64,000 nucleotides of DNA, from the NCBI RefSeq assembly GCF_021648885.1, contig NZ_JAKJHZ010000010.1, positions 62,001-126,000 of the forward strand. The letters are read 5' to 3'. Every line of letters begins with the position of its first letter. Position 1 is the first letter of the stretch. The DNA is from Nocardioides potassii (lineage in GTDB: Bacteria > Actinomycetota > Actinomycetes > Propionibacteriales > Nocardioidaceae). Both the position numbers and the translations under genes were made by a program. The notes beneath the pieces were generated by a model. The model did no database searches and was not told the origin of the DNA. It saw only the letters and a program-made list of their open reading frames with translations. This document shows, one piece after another, positions 45,709 to 55,242 of the stretch.

Positions 45709-47247
45709 GTGCCCGAGGTGATCCGTCGCGACCCCCTCGCCCCCCTCGTGGCGATCGTCTCCGCCGTCGTCTACACGCTGCACGGCTTCCACGGTGCGCT
45801 GACCCGGGACCTCGGCCTCTACAGCTACGCCGGCCAGCAGGTCGCCGACGGCGTGCCTCCCTACCTCGGCCTCCTGAACCGCGCCGGCCCGCTCGCCCAC
45901 GTGCTGCCCGCCATCGGCGCGCTCCTCGGGCGCGCGCTCGGCGCCGACCAGGTCGTGACGATGCGGGTCGTCTTCATGGTCTTCGCGACCGCCGCGGTCG
46001 TCGTGACCTACCTCCTGGGCCGCGACCTCCTCGACTCCCGGGCCGCCGGCCTGGTCGCCGCGAGCGGGCTCCTGTCGTTCCACGGCTTCATCCAGTACGC
46101 CTCGGACGGTCCGCGCGAGAAGACGCCGATGGTGCTGTTCGTGGTCCTCGCGCTGTGGGCGGTCACCCGGCGCCGGTGGCTCACCGCCGGCATCTGCACC
46201 AGCCTCGCGACCCTGTGCCTGCAGACCGCGTTCTTCAGCACCTTCGCCGCGGTCGTCGTCGCCGCGATACTGGTGCCGGTGGCGCACGGCGACCGGGTCA
46301 GGGGCCGCCTCGTCGCGTTGCTCCGGGTCGCGCTCGGAGGACTGGTGCCGGTGGCCGTCCTCGCCGCGTGGTTCGCGCTCGCCGGCTCGCTGCGGGAGTC
46401 CTGGGACGCCTTCTACGTGATCAACCGGCGCTACACCGTGCCCGACCCGATCCTCGACCTCGACCAGGTCTGGCTGGGACTCCAGGAGGCCTACGGCGCC
46501 ACTGCCTGGCTGCTGCTCGGCGGTGCCGCCGCCCTCGTGGTCGTCACCCTCGCCGCCGTCGTGCCGCGTGCCCGCCGCGCGTTCCCCGCGCTCGAGGTGC
46601 TGCCGGCGATGACGGCCGGGCTCCTCGCCGGCCTGTGGTGGATCACCAAGGAGTACGACTCCTGGGCGGACCTGTTCCCGCTCCTGCCCTTCGCGGCGCT
46701 CGGCATGGGCGCGGCCGCCGCGGTCGTCGTACGACGACTCGCTCCGCGTCCGCGGTGGCTGCTCGCCGCGGCCGCCGCGGTCACCTGCCTGGCGCTGGCG
46801 CTCGACTACTCGCTCACCACCCGCGACGACACACTCGACCTCCAGCGCGAGGCGACCGAGGCGGTGCTGGCCGAGCTGCCGGACGGCGCGACCATCACCT
46901 CGGTCGAGGGACCGCAGCCTCTCGTGCTGACCGACCGGACGAACCCGACGCGCTACCAGATGTTCCGCAGCGGCCTGCAGGACTACATGGACGACACCTG
47001 GCCCGGCGGGCTCGACGGGTTCAAGCGCGACCTCGTCGCCGACGGCCCGGACCTCGTCTCCACCGGCGAGACGGTCTCGCTCACCTGGCGCCGGGCGCTG
47101 ACGCCCGACTACGTGTTCGTCGGCCGTGCGCCGCAGTGGGAGTGGTACGCCCGCGCCGACCTCGGCGAGGAGACGATCGCGCGGCTCCGCGAGGCAGCGG
47201 ACTACGACCCCGCCGACCCGTTCGCGGTGCTGGAGGACTCGCCCTGA
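45709..47247 (+). CDS. membrane glycosyltransferase (GT39/ArnT-like), GT-C fold
   Basis: 512 residues, GTG start. About 10-11 transmembrane segments; the first loop holds ALTRDLGLYSYAGQQVADGVPPYLGLLNRAGPLAHVLPAIG with the D/E-containing GT-C catalytic loop (RDLGLYSY), and a long soluble C-terminal part starts near residue 380. Such enzymes use polyprenyl-phosphate sugars outside the membrane. It overlaps the flippase gene (TGATG) and belongs with the glycan cluster at 48458-52045. Acceptor and sugar unknown. Confidence 0.8.
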   Translation: MPEVIRRDPLAPLVAIVSAVVYTLHGFHGALTRDLGLYSYAGQQVADGVPPYLGLLNRAGPLAHVLPAIGALLGRALGADQVVTMRVVFMVFATAAVVVTYLLGRDLLDSRAAGLVAASGLLSFHGFIQYASDGPREKTPMVLFVVLALWAVTRRRWLTAGICTSLATLCLQTAFFSTFAAVVVAAILVPVAHGDRVRGRLVALLRVALGGLVPVAVLAAWFALAGSLRESWDAFYVINRRYTVPDPILDLDQVWLGLQEAYGATAWLLLGGAAALVVVTLAAVVPRARRAFPALEVLPAMTAGLLAGLWWITKEYDSWADLFPLLPFAALGMGAAAAVVVRRLAPRPRWLLAAAAAVTCLALALDYSLTTRDDTLDLQREATEAVLAELPDGATITSVEGPQPLVLTDRTNPTRYQMFRSGLQDYMDDTWPGGLDGFKRDLVADGPDLVSTGETVSLTWRRALTPDYVFVGRAPQWEWYARADLGEETIARLREAADYDPADPFAVLEDSP

Positions 47248-48509
47248 TGGGAATGGCGCGCCGGGCGCCCGTCGCCCTCGCGGGCGGGTCCGTGGTCAGC
47301 GGCCTGCTCGCCTACGTGCTCTTCGCGCTCGTCACCCGCGGGCTCGGTGCCGAGGCGGCCGCGCCGGTCTCGGTCCTGTGGACCCAGTGGACCTTCGCCG
47401 CCGCGGCACTGACCTTCCCGCTGCAGCACTGGATCACCCGGAGCACGGTCGCCGGCCACGAGGGCAGCGTCCGCCGCGCGGCGCCGCGGGTGGCCGCCGT
47501 GGTCGTCGCGACGTCCCTCGTCCTCGGCCTCGTCGCGTGGCTGCTGCGTGACCGGCTCTTCCACCGCGACGACGCCTGGTTCCCCGTGCTCGTCGTCGCG
47601 GTCACGCTCGCCTCGGCCGCGGTGGGAGTGGTGCGCGGTGGGCTCGCCGGTCGCGGGCGCTTCGTCGCGGTGGCGTGGAGCCTGGTCGCGGAGAACGCGC
47701 TGCGCTGCGTGCTCGTCACGGGCCTCCTGGTCGCCGAGGTCCACGACCCCGTGGTCCACGGCGTCGCCCTCGTCGCCGGCGGCCTGGTCGCGGCGTGGCC
47801 GTCCGCGTGGCGCCTCGGGCGTGCCGGGGACACCGCGGGCGACGCCGGTGCCTTCGCCTTCCTCGGCGGCGCCGCGGGCGCGCAGGTCGTGGGGCAGGGC
47901 GTGCTCACCGGCGGGGCCGTCCTGCTGGCCCTGCTCGGCGGCTCCCCGCTGGAGGTGACCGCGATGTTCGCCGCGCTCGCGCTCTTCCGTGCGCCCTACA
48001 TGGTCGTCCTCGGCACGCTCCCGCAGCTCACCGAGCGCGTGACGACCCACGTCGTCACGGGCGCCGTCGACCGGCTGCGGCTGCTCGCCCGCCGGCTGGC
48101 CGTGGTCACCGTGGTCGCCGTACCGCTGGCGGGGCTCTTCGGCTGGGCGCTCGGTCCGTGGCTGCTCCGGCTGGTCTTCGGCAGCACGGTCGACGTCGGC
48201 GCGGGCGTGGCCGGCGTCATCGCGTCAGCGTGCACGCTGGCGGTCGCCAACGTGGTCGTGATGGTCGCCGCCCTGGCCGGCGACCGTCCGCTCCGGGTGG
48301 TGGGCGCGTGGGCCGCCGCGGTCCTCGCCGGCGCGATCGCGGTGGTCGTCCTCGCCGGGTGGGCGCCGGTGGCGCGGACGGCCACGGCCTTCCTCGTCAC
48401 CGAGGCCGCCGCGACGCTCGCGCTGGCGGTGGTGGCGCGGGGGTCGCTGCGACTCGGTCAGGCCGGGCGGTCGGGCTTGACCGCGACCAGCAGCACCGAC
48501 GAGCCGTAG
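47247..48509 (+). CDS. polysaccharide flippase-like (Wzx/MATE-type) membrane protein
   Basis: 420 residues with about 12 predicted helices: VALAGGSVVSGLLAYVLFALVTRGLGAEAAAPVSVLWTQWTFAAAALTFPLQHWITR resembles the N-terminus of oligosaccharide flippases, and the even spacing of segments continues to TAFLVTEAAATLALAVVARG. No strongly conserved motif, so the family call is based on topology and context. ATG overlaps the previous stop. Its last 52 bases overlap the convergent methyltransferase. Confidence 0.75.
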   Translation: MGMARRAPVALAGGSVVSGLLAYVLFALVTRGLGAEAAAPVSVLWTQWTFAAAALTFPLQHWITRSTVAGHEGSVRRAAPRVAAVVVATSLVLGLVAWLLRDRLFHRDDAWFPVLVVAVTLASAAVGVVRGGLAGRGRFVAVAWSLVAENALRCVLVTGLLVAEVHDPVVHGVALVAGGLVAAWPSAWRLGRAGDTAGDAGAFAFLGGAAGAQVVGQGVLTGGAVLLALLGGSPLEVTAMFAALALFRAPYMVVLGTLPQLTERVTTHVVTGAVDRLRLLARRLAVVTVVAVPLAGLFGWALGPWLLRLVFGSTVDVGAGVAGVIASACTLAVANVVVMVAALAGDRPLRVVGAWAAAVLAGAIAVVVLAGWAPVARTATAFLVTEAAATLALAVVARGSLRLGQAGRSGLTATSSTDEP

Positions 48510-49183
48510 GGCAGGTCGCGGCGCCGGAGCACCCGCGCGTCGGCCCGGCACAGCGCCATCAGCGCCCGGTCCGTGCGCGGTGACACCTGGGGGAGCCGGG
48601 TGTCACCCGGCGGCGGCGGGGACAGGCGGCGCCTGGCCCGCTCGGCGACGAACAGCGGGAACACCCCCGTGAAGGCGTACGTCGCCCGCGCGACGCGCAG
48701 GCCGCCGCCCTCGACCAGCCGCACCAGCCGGGGCCGGGTGTAGCGCCGGTGGTGGCCGGCCTGGACGTCGTGGTCGCTCCACGCCCACTGGTAGGCCGGC
48801 ACCGACAGCAGCATCCGTCCGCCCGGCGTGAGCACCCGCGCCAGCTCGGCGACCGCGCGCGCGTCGTCGGCGCAGTGCTCCACGACGTCGAAGGCCGAGA
48901 CCACGTCGAAGGTCGCGTCCGCGAAGGGCAGCTCGGTCGCCGACCCGCACACCCCCTGGCCGGGCACCAGGCCCTCGGGCAGCAGGTCGAGGCTGACGTG
49001 CTGCTGCCCGCTGCTCATCCAGCCGACGCTCGGGGCGTCGGCGCTGCCGACGTCCAGCGTGCGTCGTGGCGTGCCGAGGTGCGGCCGCATGACGGCGCCG
49101 AGCAGGTCCGCCCGCGCGCGGTGCCACCAGTAGCCCTGGGTGCGCAGCGAGGACGAGCCCGGCTGGTGCGGTGCCTGGCTCAC
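48458..49183 (-). CDS. class I SAM-dependent methyltransferase
   Basis: 241 residues. SAM-binding LDVGSADAPSVGW, then LDLLPEGLVPGQGVCGSATELPFADATFDVVSAFDVVEHCADDARAVAELARVLTPGGRMLLSVPAYQWAWSDHD, typical of sugar or lipid methylases. A C-terminal amphipathic stretch (GVFPLFVAERARRRL) may sit on the membrane. GTG overlaps the aminotransferase stop (GTGA). Last gene of the GT2-sulfotransferase-RffA-methyltransferase operon. Confidence 0.88.
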   Translation of the reverse strand: MSQAPHQPGSSSLRTQGYWWHRARADLLGAVMRPHLGTPRRTLDVGSADAPSVGWMSSGQQHVSLDLLPEGLVPGQGVCGSATELPFADATFDVVSAFDVVEHCADDARAVAELARVLTPGGRMLLSVPAYQWAWSDHDVQAGHHRRYTRPRLVRLVEGGGLRVARATYAFTGVFPLFVAERARRRLSPPPPGDTRLPQVSPRTDRALMALCRADARVLRRRDLPYGSSVLLVAVKPDRPA

Positions 49184-50343
49184 CGGCTCTCGAGGGTCTC
49201 CGTCGTCGCCTCCACGAACGCGGTCGTCACCCGGTCGAGGTGACTGGGGCTCAGGTTGTTCCAGAACGGCAGCCGCAGCAGCCGGTCGGCCACGTCGCGC
49301 GACACCGGGCACTCGGTCCGCCGGGCGGCGAACGTGCGGCCGGCGTCCGAGGCGTCGAGCGGCTGGTAGTGGAAGGTCGCCTGGACGCCCGACTTCCGCA
49401 TCAGCTCGAGCACGTCGTTGCGCCGGTCGCGGTCGGGCAGCAGGACGTAGAACATGTGGTGGGCCGACGTGCGCTCGGGCGGCACGGTCATCAGCCGGAA
49501 GCCCAGCTCGTCGGCGTATGGCGCCAGGGCGGTCGTGTAGTGCTCGACGACGGCCCGGCGCTTGGCCTGGATCACCTCGCGCCGCTCGAGCTGGGCGAGG
49601 AGGTAGGCCGCGAGGACGTCGGACAGGCCGAACGACGAGCCGGTGTCCTTCCACGTGTACTTGTCGACCTGTCCGAGCATGAACGCGTGCCGGTTGGTGC
49701 CCTTGTCGTAGAGCACCCGGGCCCGCTCGACGTCGTCGGGGTCGTTGAGGACGAGGGCGCCACCCTCGCCGCACACGAAGTTCTTCGTCTCGTGGAAGCT
49801 CAGCGTGGCGTAGCGGCCGAGGCTGCCGAGGGGCTGGTCGCGCCAGGTGCCGAACAGGCCATGGGCGTTGTCCTCGATGAGGCGGACGCCGGGCCACTTG
49901 TCGAGGACGGAGCGGATGCCCTCGACGTCGCAGGCGATGCCCGCGTAGTGCACGATCACGACCGCGCGGACGTGCTCGTCCATGAGCGTCTCGAGGTGGG
50001 CCGGGTCGAGGCCGAGGGTGACCGGCTCGATGTCGCAGAAGACCAGGCCGGCGCCCTGGCGGGCGAAGGCCAGGCCGGTGCTGGTGAAGGTGAACGACGG
50101 CACGATCACCGTGTCGCGGTCGCCGATGTCGAGGAGCATCGCGGAGAGCTCGAGCGCCGCGGTGCACGACGTCGTCATCAGCACCTCGGCGGCGCCGGTC
50201 TCGGCCTGCAGCAGCTTGGCGGCGCGGCGGGTGAACTCCCCGCCGGACGCGAGGTGCCCGTTGCGAGCGGCCTCCTGGACGTAGTCGAGCTCCCGTCCCT
50301 CCATCGAGGGGAGGTTGAACAGCACGTCGGGGAGCTCGCTCAC
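49180..50343 (-). CDS. rffA: dTDP-4-amino-4,6-dideoxygalactose transaminase (RffA/WecE-type)
   Basis: 387 residues. Strong resemblance along its whole length to E. coli RffA: GRELDYVQEAARNGHLASGGEFTRR, VLMTTSCTAALELSAMLLDI, VHYAGIACDVEGI, SFHETKN with PLP Lys187, EGGALVLNDPDDVERARVLYDKGTNRHAFMLGQVDKYTWKDTGSSFGLSDVLAAYLLAQL, and LLRLPFWNNLSP. It makes dTDP-Fuc4N from dTDP-4-keto-6-deoxyglucose with glutamate. GTG overlaps the sulfotransferase stop. No dTDP-glucose synthesis genes are present here, so precursors come from elsewhere. Confidence 0.92.
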   Translation of the reverse strand: MSELPDVLFNLPSMEGRELDYVQEAARNGHLASGGEFTRRAAKLLQAETGAAEVLMTTSCTAALELSAMLLDIGDRDTVIVPSFTFTSTGLAFARQGAGLVFCDIEPVTLGLDPAHLETLMDEHVRAVVIVHYAGIACDVEGIRSVLDKWPGVRLIEDNAHGLFGTWRDQPLGSLGRYATLSFHETKNFVCGEGGALVLNDPDDVERARVLYDKGTNRHAFMLGQVDKYTWKDTGSSFGLSDVLAAYLLAQLERREVIQAKRRAVVEHYTTALAPYADELGFRLMTVPPERTSAHHMFYVLLPDRDRRNDVLELMRKSGVQATFHYQPLDASDAGRTFAARRTECPVSRDVADRLLRLPFWNNLSPSHLDRVTTAFVEATTETLESR

Positions 50344-51098
50344 CAGGGCACCTTCCTTCCGAGGAGGTCCGCGAGCGCGGCGTTGGCCGGCTCGTAGTAC
50401 TCCTGCAGGGTTCCCTGCAGGGTGTGGCTCGATACAGGGCTCTCGGCTGAACTCTGGTTGACAGGATGCCCCACCGGCTCGGGCGTGAGCTCGGGGGCGG
50501 CGCCCAGCCGGGCCACGAGGTCCCGCAGCACGTCGGGGTCGGCGAGCAGCTCCTCGAGGAACACGACGTGCGTGGAGCGGGGGAACGTCTCGAGCCAGGC
50601 CGGCAGGTGGTCGACGTACCGACCGCGGCGGACGTACGCGAACGGCGAGACCGAGCTGGTCCCGGGGTCCCAGGGCTGCTCCCCGGCGAGGTCGGCGAGC
50701 AGCGCCTCCTCCAGGCCGCGGGTCTCGAGCCCGTGGTCGGTGCTGAAGCGCCAGTTGCTGATCGCGCGCTGCACCGGGTCGCGGAGCACGACCAGCACCA
50801 GCGGGTCGCCGAGAGCGGCCGCGGCCCGCCCGGGCGCCTCCGGGTCCTCGAGGTAGCTGGTGCTCTTGTCGAGCAGCAGGAGCTCGTCCCGGGCGTGGGC
50901 GAAGAAGTGGTCGTCGTAGGCCGCGTGGCCCTGCGCCGCCAGCGCGGCGTCGCACCACACCTTGGGCTCGGGCCGGGACGGCTGCGCGAGGGTGATCTGC
51001 GGGTGGGCGTCCAGGGAGGCCCCGAGGTACGTCGTCCCGCAGCGCTGGGCGCCCACCAGCAGCACGTGCCGGGCGGGGTGGTCCGTCGCCCCGTTCAC
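50340..51098 (-). CDS. sulfotransferase (PAPS-dependent)
   Basis: 252 residues. The 5'-phosphosulfate loop LVGAQRCGTTYLG at 14-26 and 3'-phosphate motif VVLRDPVQRAISNWRF near 103-118 are intact. Transfers sulfate from PAPS to a carbohydrate or other hydroxyl/amine. GTG start overlaps the GT2 stop, and its own stop overlaps the aminotransferase. In this operon it most likely sulfates a cell-surface glycan or its lipid-linked precursor. Confidence 0.9.
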   Translation of the reverse strand: MNGATDHPARHVLLVGAQRCGTTYLGASLDAHPQITLAQPSRPEPKVWCDAALAAQGHAAYDDHFFAHARDELLLLDKSTSYLEDPEAPGRAAAALGDPLVLVVLRDPVQRAISNWRFSTDHGLETRGLEEALLADLAGEQPWDPGTSSVSPFAYVRRGRYVDHLPAWLETFPRSTHVVFLEELLADPDVLRDLVARLGAAPELTPEPVGHPVNQSSAESPVSSHTLQGTLQEYYEPANAALADLLGRKVPW

Positions 51099-52045
51099 CT
51101 CGAGACCCGCTCGGACACGTGGTAGGTCGTGACCGCGCTGACCGCGTTGAGGGTGCGGACGACGTATTCGCCCAGCATCGACAGGATCATGATCACGACG
51201 CCGTTGAGGACCGCCAGCAGGACCGCGATCGTGGTCCAGCCGGGGACAGCGGTGTCGACGAAGAACGACCGCACGAGGTAGAAGAGGCCGAGCACGAAGC
51301 TGAGCCCGGCGACCGTGAAGCCGAGCGCCGCCGCGGCCCGCAGGGGGAAGACGGAGTAGCTGAAGAGGATCGTCAGCACGAGGGAGGCGATGCGGCGCAG
51401 GCCGTAGTTGCTGGTGCCGCTGGCGCGGGGGTCGTGCCGGACCAGGACGTCGGCGGGGCTGTGGGAGAACATCAGGGCCTGGCCGGTGATGTAGGGGTGC
51501 GCGGTGCGCGAGTCGCAGATCCGCTCGACGACGTCGCGGCGCAGGATCCGGAAGTTGGAGACGGCGAGGCCGCGCGGCTGCTCGAAGACGCGCCGGTTGA
51601 CCAAGCTGATGGCCTTGCTCCCGAGCCTGCGGTAGCCGCGGGCCTGCTTGCGCTCGAACCGGCCGAAGACGACGTCGTGCCCCTCGAGCGCCTTGTCGAT
51701 GAGCAGGAGCAGCTGGTCGGGCGGGTTCTGGAGGTCGTCGTCCATCGTGATGACGTAGTCGCCGGTGGACTCGCGGAGGCCGGCGAGGTTGGCGTGGTGC
51801 TGGCCGTAGTTGCGCAGCAGGTCGAGGGCGACCACGTGGGGGGAGCGGCGGGCGAGGTCGGCGATGACGTCCCAGCTGCGGTCACGGCTGCCGTCGTTGA
51901 CCAGCACCACCTGGTAGCGGAGACCGGCCGTCTCGAAGACCTCGGCGACTCGCTCGACGGTCTGGCCGACGACGTCCTGGCTGTTGTAGACCGGGATGAC
52001 CACGGAGTAGGTGAAGTCCTCTCTCGCGGTCACCCGAGCGAGCAT
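51095..52045 (-). CDS. GtrB/DPM1-type GT2 glycosyltransferase with membrane anchor
   Basis: 316 residues. GT-A domain: YSVVIPVYNSQDVVGQTVERV, LVNDGSRDRSWDVI, NYGQHHANLAGLRESTGDYVITMDDDLQNPPDQ (D-x-D), GRFERKQARGYRRLGSKAISLVNRRVF; two C-terminal transmembrane helices (AAAALGFTVAGLSFVLGLFYLV; WTTIAVLLAVLNGVVIMILSMLGEYVVRT). The layout is that of GtrB/ArnC-like polyprenyl-phosphate glycosyltransferases. The ATG at 52045 is chosen; a GTG 4 codons later is possible. First gene of the operon, divergent from the large permease. Confidence 0.9.
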   Translation of the reverse strand: MLARVTAREDFTYSVVIPVYNSQDVVGQTVERVAEVFETAGLRYQVVLVNDGSRDRSWDVIADLARRSPHVVALDLLRNYGQHHANLAGLRESTGDYVITMDDDLQNPPDQLLLLIDKALEGHDVVFGRFERKQARGYRRLGSKAISLVNRRVFEQPRGLAVSNFRILRRDVVERICDSRTAHPYITGQALMFSHSPADVLVRHDPRASGTSNYGLRRIASLVLTILFSYSVFPLRAAAALGFTVAGLSFVLGLFYLVRSFFVDTAVPGWTTIAVLLAVLNGVVIMILSMLGEYVVRTLNAVSAVTTYHVSERVSR

Positions 52046-52146
52046 AGGGTCACGCCACCTGCCGGGGGGAAGGCCGGTCCTGTCGTCCCACCCGCACGGG
52101 CGAGCGACCGATATCCTCCCGGGACCGCACGACGAAGGAAGTGGCC

Positions 52147-55100
52147 ATGAGGGGCTGGCGATCGCGCAGCGGGCACGGGTGGTCGCCCACCCGGCACGCC
52201 TGGCGCGCCGCCTGGGGCCACCGTCGCCCACAGGCCCTCGCCCTCGTCGCGATCTCCACGCTCATCACGGCCTGCACGGCGTTCGCACCGGCCTACGACC
52301 GCGCGATGCAGCAGGCGCTCGTCGACACGCTGCTCGCGCACGCGACCCCCGCCGACGCGGCCGTCGTGCTGGTGTCGGAGAGTGGCCAGTACCCGGGCGG
52401 GTCGGTCGACTCGCGCGACCCGCGCGAGCTGGACGCCCTCTTCCCCGAGGAGGTCGCCGCCCACACCGGACCGGCCGTGCTCGGCCGTACGGCGATCGTG
52501 ACGCCGGAGGCGGGGGACAACCCTCCCTCCGGGGTCCTGATGTGGCGCAACGGGCAGTGCGACCACGTGCGGATCCTCGACGGCACGTGCCCCGACGAGG
52601 CGGGCGAGATCCTCGTCAGCCGGGACGACGTCGACAACTTCGACCTCCGCGTCGGGGCGGTCCGCCAGGTGGGCACCGCCGTCGACGACAGCACGGTGCG
52701 CCTCGAGGTGGTGGGGACCTACGTGCCGGACGACGACGGGACGGGCGAGGGGGACGGCTGGTGGCTGGGCGAGCGGACGACCGGGGTGTCCGCCGTCGTC
52801 CGCGGTCTCGACCCCTCGGCCAGCCACGACGCCTGGCTCACCGTCGAGCAGACCTTCGTCGACGCCCCGCTGCTCACGGGCGAGAGCTCGCAGGCCGGTG
52901 CCGCGGTGGCGGCCGCCAGCGCGGACGTCGACGAGGTGCTCGAGCTCGCCGAGGGCATCCGGGCGCTCACGGCCGGCCTCTACCAGCGACGTGAGGACGT
53001 GCAGCTGCGCAGCGGCATCGTCGACCTCACCGACACCCTGCGCGACCAGGTCGCCCAGGCCCACCGCACGGTGCCCCTGCTCCTCGCGCCGCTGGCCGTG
53101 CTGTCCGTCTTCGTCCTGTGGCTCGTGCTCAGCGCGGCGACCTCCGAACGGCGCGGCGAGGTCGCGGTGGCCCGACTGCGTGGCCGCGGCCCGGCGGGAG
53201 CCGCGGCGCTCCTGCTGCTCGAGCTGCTCCCCGCACTGCTCGTCGGGGTGGTGCCCGGGGCGCTCGTGGCGCTCGCCGGGGGAGTGGTGGCGAAGGCGCT
53301 GCTCCCGGGCGCGTGGCCTCTCGAGGTCGCCCCCGGATTCGCCACGGCGCTGCTGCTGGCGGTGGCCGCGATCGTCGTCACGACGGTGGCGGCGGCCGCA
53401 CGGACGGCCCGCGAGCCGTTGCACGACGTCGTGCGCAGCGGCCCGGTCGCGACGAGCCGGTGGGCCCTGGGGGCGGTCGAGGCCTTCGTCGTCGCGTGCG
53501 TCGGCACGGGCGTGCTGGCGTTCGTCACCGGCAGCCTGCAGGGACCCCTCGCCCTGGCGGGGCCGGCGCTCCTGGCCCTGCTCACCGGCCTGCTGGTCGC
53601 CCACCTCGTGGCTCCGCTCGGTCGCGCCCTCGGGCGTCGCCTGCTGACGAGCGGCCGGCTCGTGGCGGGATCCAGCCTGCTCGACACCGGCCGGCGCGGC
53701 GAGGGACGCACGGTCATCGTCGTCGTCACGGTGGCGTGCGCACTCGCGGTGTTCGCGATGGACGCGCTCGCCATCGGCGCCCGCAACCGCACCGTCGCCG
53801 CCGAGCACGAGGCGGGCGGGCCCGTGGTGCTGCAGGTGACGGGCGGCGACGTCGACGGCGTACGCGCCGCGCTGCACGACGCCGACCCCACAGGCACCAG
53901 CGCCGCCCCGGTCCTGGTCGCACGCGACACCCTCGCCGTCGAGCCCGGGGCCTTCCGTCGGGTCGCCTTCTTCCCCCGCGGCGGCCCGTCCGACCAGCAG
54001 TGGCGGGCGCTGGCCCCTCCCGACCGCGAGCCCGACGAGATCCGGGGCACCCGGGTCGCGCTGGAGGTCGGGACCGCGGAGGGCTTCACCGCCGCCGACA
54101 TCTTCGGCAGCGAGGTCGAGGTCAATCTCGGCCTGGTCGTCACCGCTCCCACCGGCATCCGCCGCACGATCCCGCTCGGCAACCTCCCGCCCGCGGGCAG
54201 CAGCCGGACGGCGAGGGGCACGGCCGAGGCGTGCGCGGGCGGCTGCACCCTCGTCGCCGTACGGATCAGCACGGCGCAGGGCGCGACCGTGGCCGGCGAC
54301 CTCGAGCTGTCCCGGCTCCGGGTCGACGGGCGACCAGCGGACTGGGGCACGTCGTCCGACGACTGGAACGCCTTCGAGGACCAGGACACCCTCATCCAGC
54401 CGGCCGGCAGCGGCGCCGACGGCGTGCTGCGGGTCGGGCTGGGCCTGTCCGGGTTCTACCCGGTCGAGATGACGTCCGCCTGGGTGCCGAGCCTCGTTCC
54501 GGCGCTGATCTCGTCGGGGCAGAACGACCCGATCGACAAGCCGCTCGCGGTCACCGGCCCCAACGGCGACGACCGGCTGGCAGTCGACGCCGGCCAGCTG
54601 CGGCTCGTCCCGGCGATGCCGAAGGACACCAAGCTGGTGGGCCTCGAGTCCCTCGTCCGGGGGGCCGCGATCACCCCCGACTCCCACCTCGAGGTCTGGC
54701 TCGACGACGACCCCGCTCTCGAGGACGGCGTCCGCGGTGCGTTGCTCGACCAGGGGATCGCGATCACCGAGGTGCGGCGCTACGCCGACGTCCGCCAGGC
54801 CTACCAGGACACCGTCTCCGCCTGGAGCCTGTCGCTCGGAGCGGCGGTCGCGCCGGCCGTCGGCCTCCTCGCACTGCTGGTGCTGCTCGTCCTGGCGCTC
54901 ATCGGCTGGCGGGGGCGTGCACGCGACCTCGCCATCCTGCGCCTCAACGGCGTGGACCGGAGGACCACCCGGCGGCTCGCGGTGTGGACCCGGCTCCCAC
55001 CGGTGCTGATCGCGGTCGTCGGCGGCGTCGTGGCCGGCCTGGCCGGGGCGGAGGTGGCGATGCCCGACGTGACCCTCCTGCCCGCGCCGCCCGAGGTGCC

Positions 55101-55242
55101 GCTCATCGACCTCGCCACGTCGTGGCCGGCGGTGGTGGCGGTGACCGCGGGGTGCCTCGTCGTGCTGCCGGTGACCGCGGCGCTCGCCGGGCTGGTGGTC
55201 GTGCGGCAGGCCCACGTCGAGCGGGTCAGGGAGGGGGCGTGA
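52147..55242 (+). CDS. very large FtsX-family ABC permease
   Basis: 1031 residues. One transmembrane helix near the N-terminus (ALALVAISTLITACTAFAP), a long outer domain with repeated VRLEVVGTYVPDDDG-like strands, an FtsX core of four helices (about 310-480: TVPLLLAPLAVLSVFVLWLVLSA, GAAALLLLELLPALLVGVVPGALVAL and so on), a second outer domain, and a final set of three helices (WSLSLGAAVAPAVGLLALLVLLVLALIGWRGRARDLAILRLNGVDRR, then two more). It is the MacB/LolC-type permease of an exporter or mechanotransmission complex. GAAGGA lies 7 bases before the ATG. TGATG overlap with the first ATPase. Confidence 0.88.
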   Translation: MRGWRSRSGHGWSPTRHAWRAAWGHRRPQALALVAISTLITACTAFAPAYDRAMQQALVDTLLAHATPADAAVVLVSESGQYPGGSVDSRDPRELDALFPEEVAAHTGPAVLGRTAIVTPEAGDNPPSGVLMWRNGQCDHVRILDGTCPDEAGEILVSRDDVDNFDLRVGAVRQVGTAVDDSTVRLEVVGTYVPDDDGTGEGDGWWLGERTTGVSAVVRGLDPSASHDAWLTVEQTFVDAPLLTGESSQAGAAVAAASADVDEVLELAEGIRALTAGLYQRREDVQLRSGIVDLTDTLRDQVAQAHRTVPLLLAPLAVLSVFVLWLVLSAATSERRGEVAVARLRGRGPAGAAALLLLELLPALLVGVVPGALVALAGGVVAKALLPGAWPLEVAPGFATALLLAVAAIVVTTVAAAARTAREPLHDVVRSGPVATSRWALGAVEAFVVACVGTGVLAFVTGSLQGPLALAGPALLALLTGLLVAHLVAPLGRALGRRLLTSGRLVAGSSLLDTGRRGEGRTVIVVVTVACALAVFAMDALAIGARNRTVAAEHEAGGPVVLQVTGGDVDGVRAALHDADPTGTSAAPVLVARDTLAVEPGAFRRVAFFPRGGPSDQQWRALAPPDREPDEIRGTRVALEVGTAEGFTAADIFGSEVEVNLGLVVTAPTGIRRTIPLGNLPPAGSSRTARGTAEACAGGCTLVAVRISTAQGATVAGDLELSRLRVDGRPADWGTSSDDWNAFEDQDTLIQPAGSGADGVLRVGLGLSGFYPVEMTSAWVPSLVPALISSGQNDPIDKPLAVTGPNGDDRLAVDAGQLRLVPAMPKDTKLVGLESLVRGAAITPDSHLEVWLDDDPALEDGVRGALLDQGIAITEVRRYADVRQAYQDTVSAWSLSLGAAVAPAVGLLALLVLLVLALIGWRGRARDLAILRLNGVDRRTTRRLAVWTRLPPVLIAVVGGVVAGLAGAEVAMPDVTLLPAPPEVPLIDLATSWPAVVAVTAGCLVVLPVTAALAGLVVVRQAHVERVREGA

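Noticed and set aside
50400..50460. Possible repeat or insertion in the sulfotransferase C-terminus (CCTGCAGGGTTCCCTGCAGGG)
   Set aside because: The frame runs through without disruption and the residues fit a normal C-terminal tail; the palindrome is short and probably coincidental.
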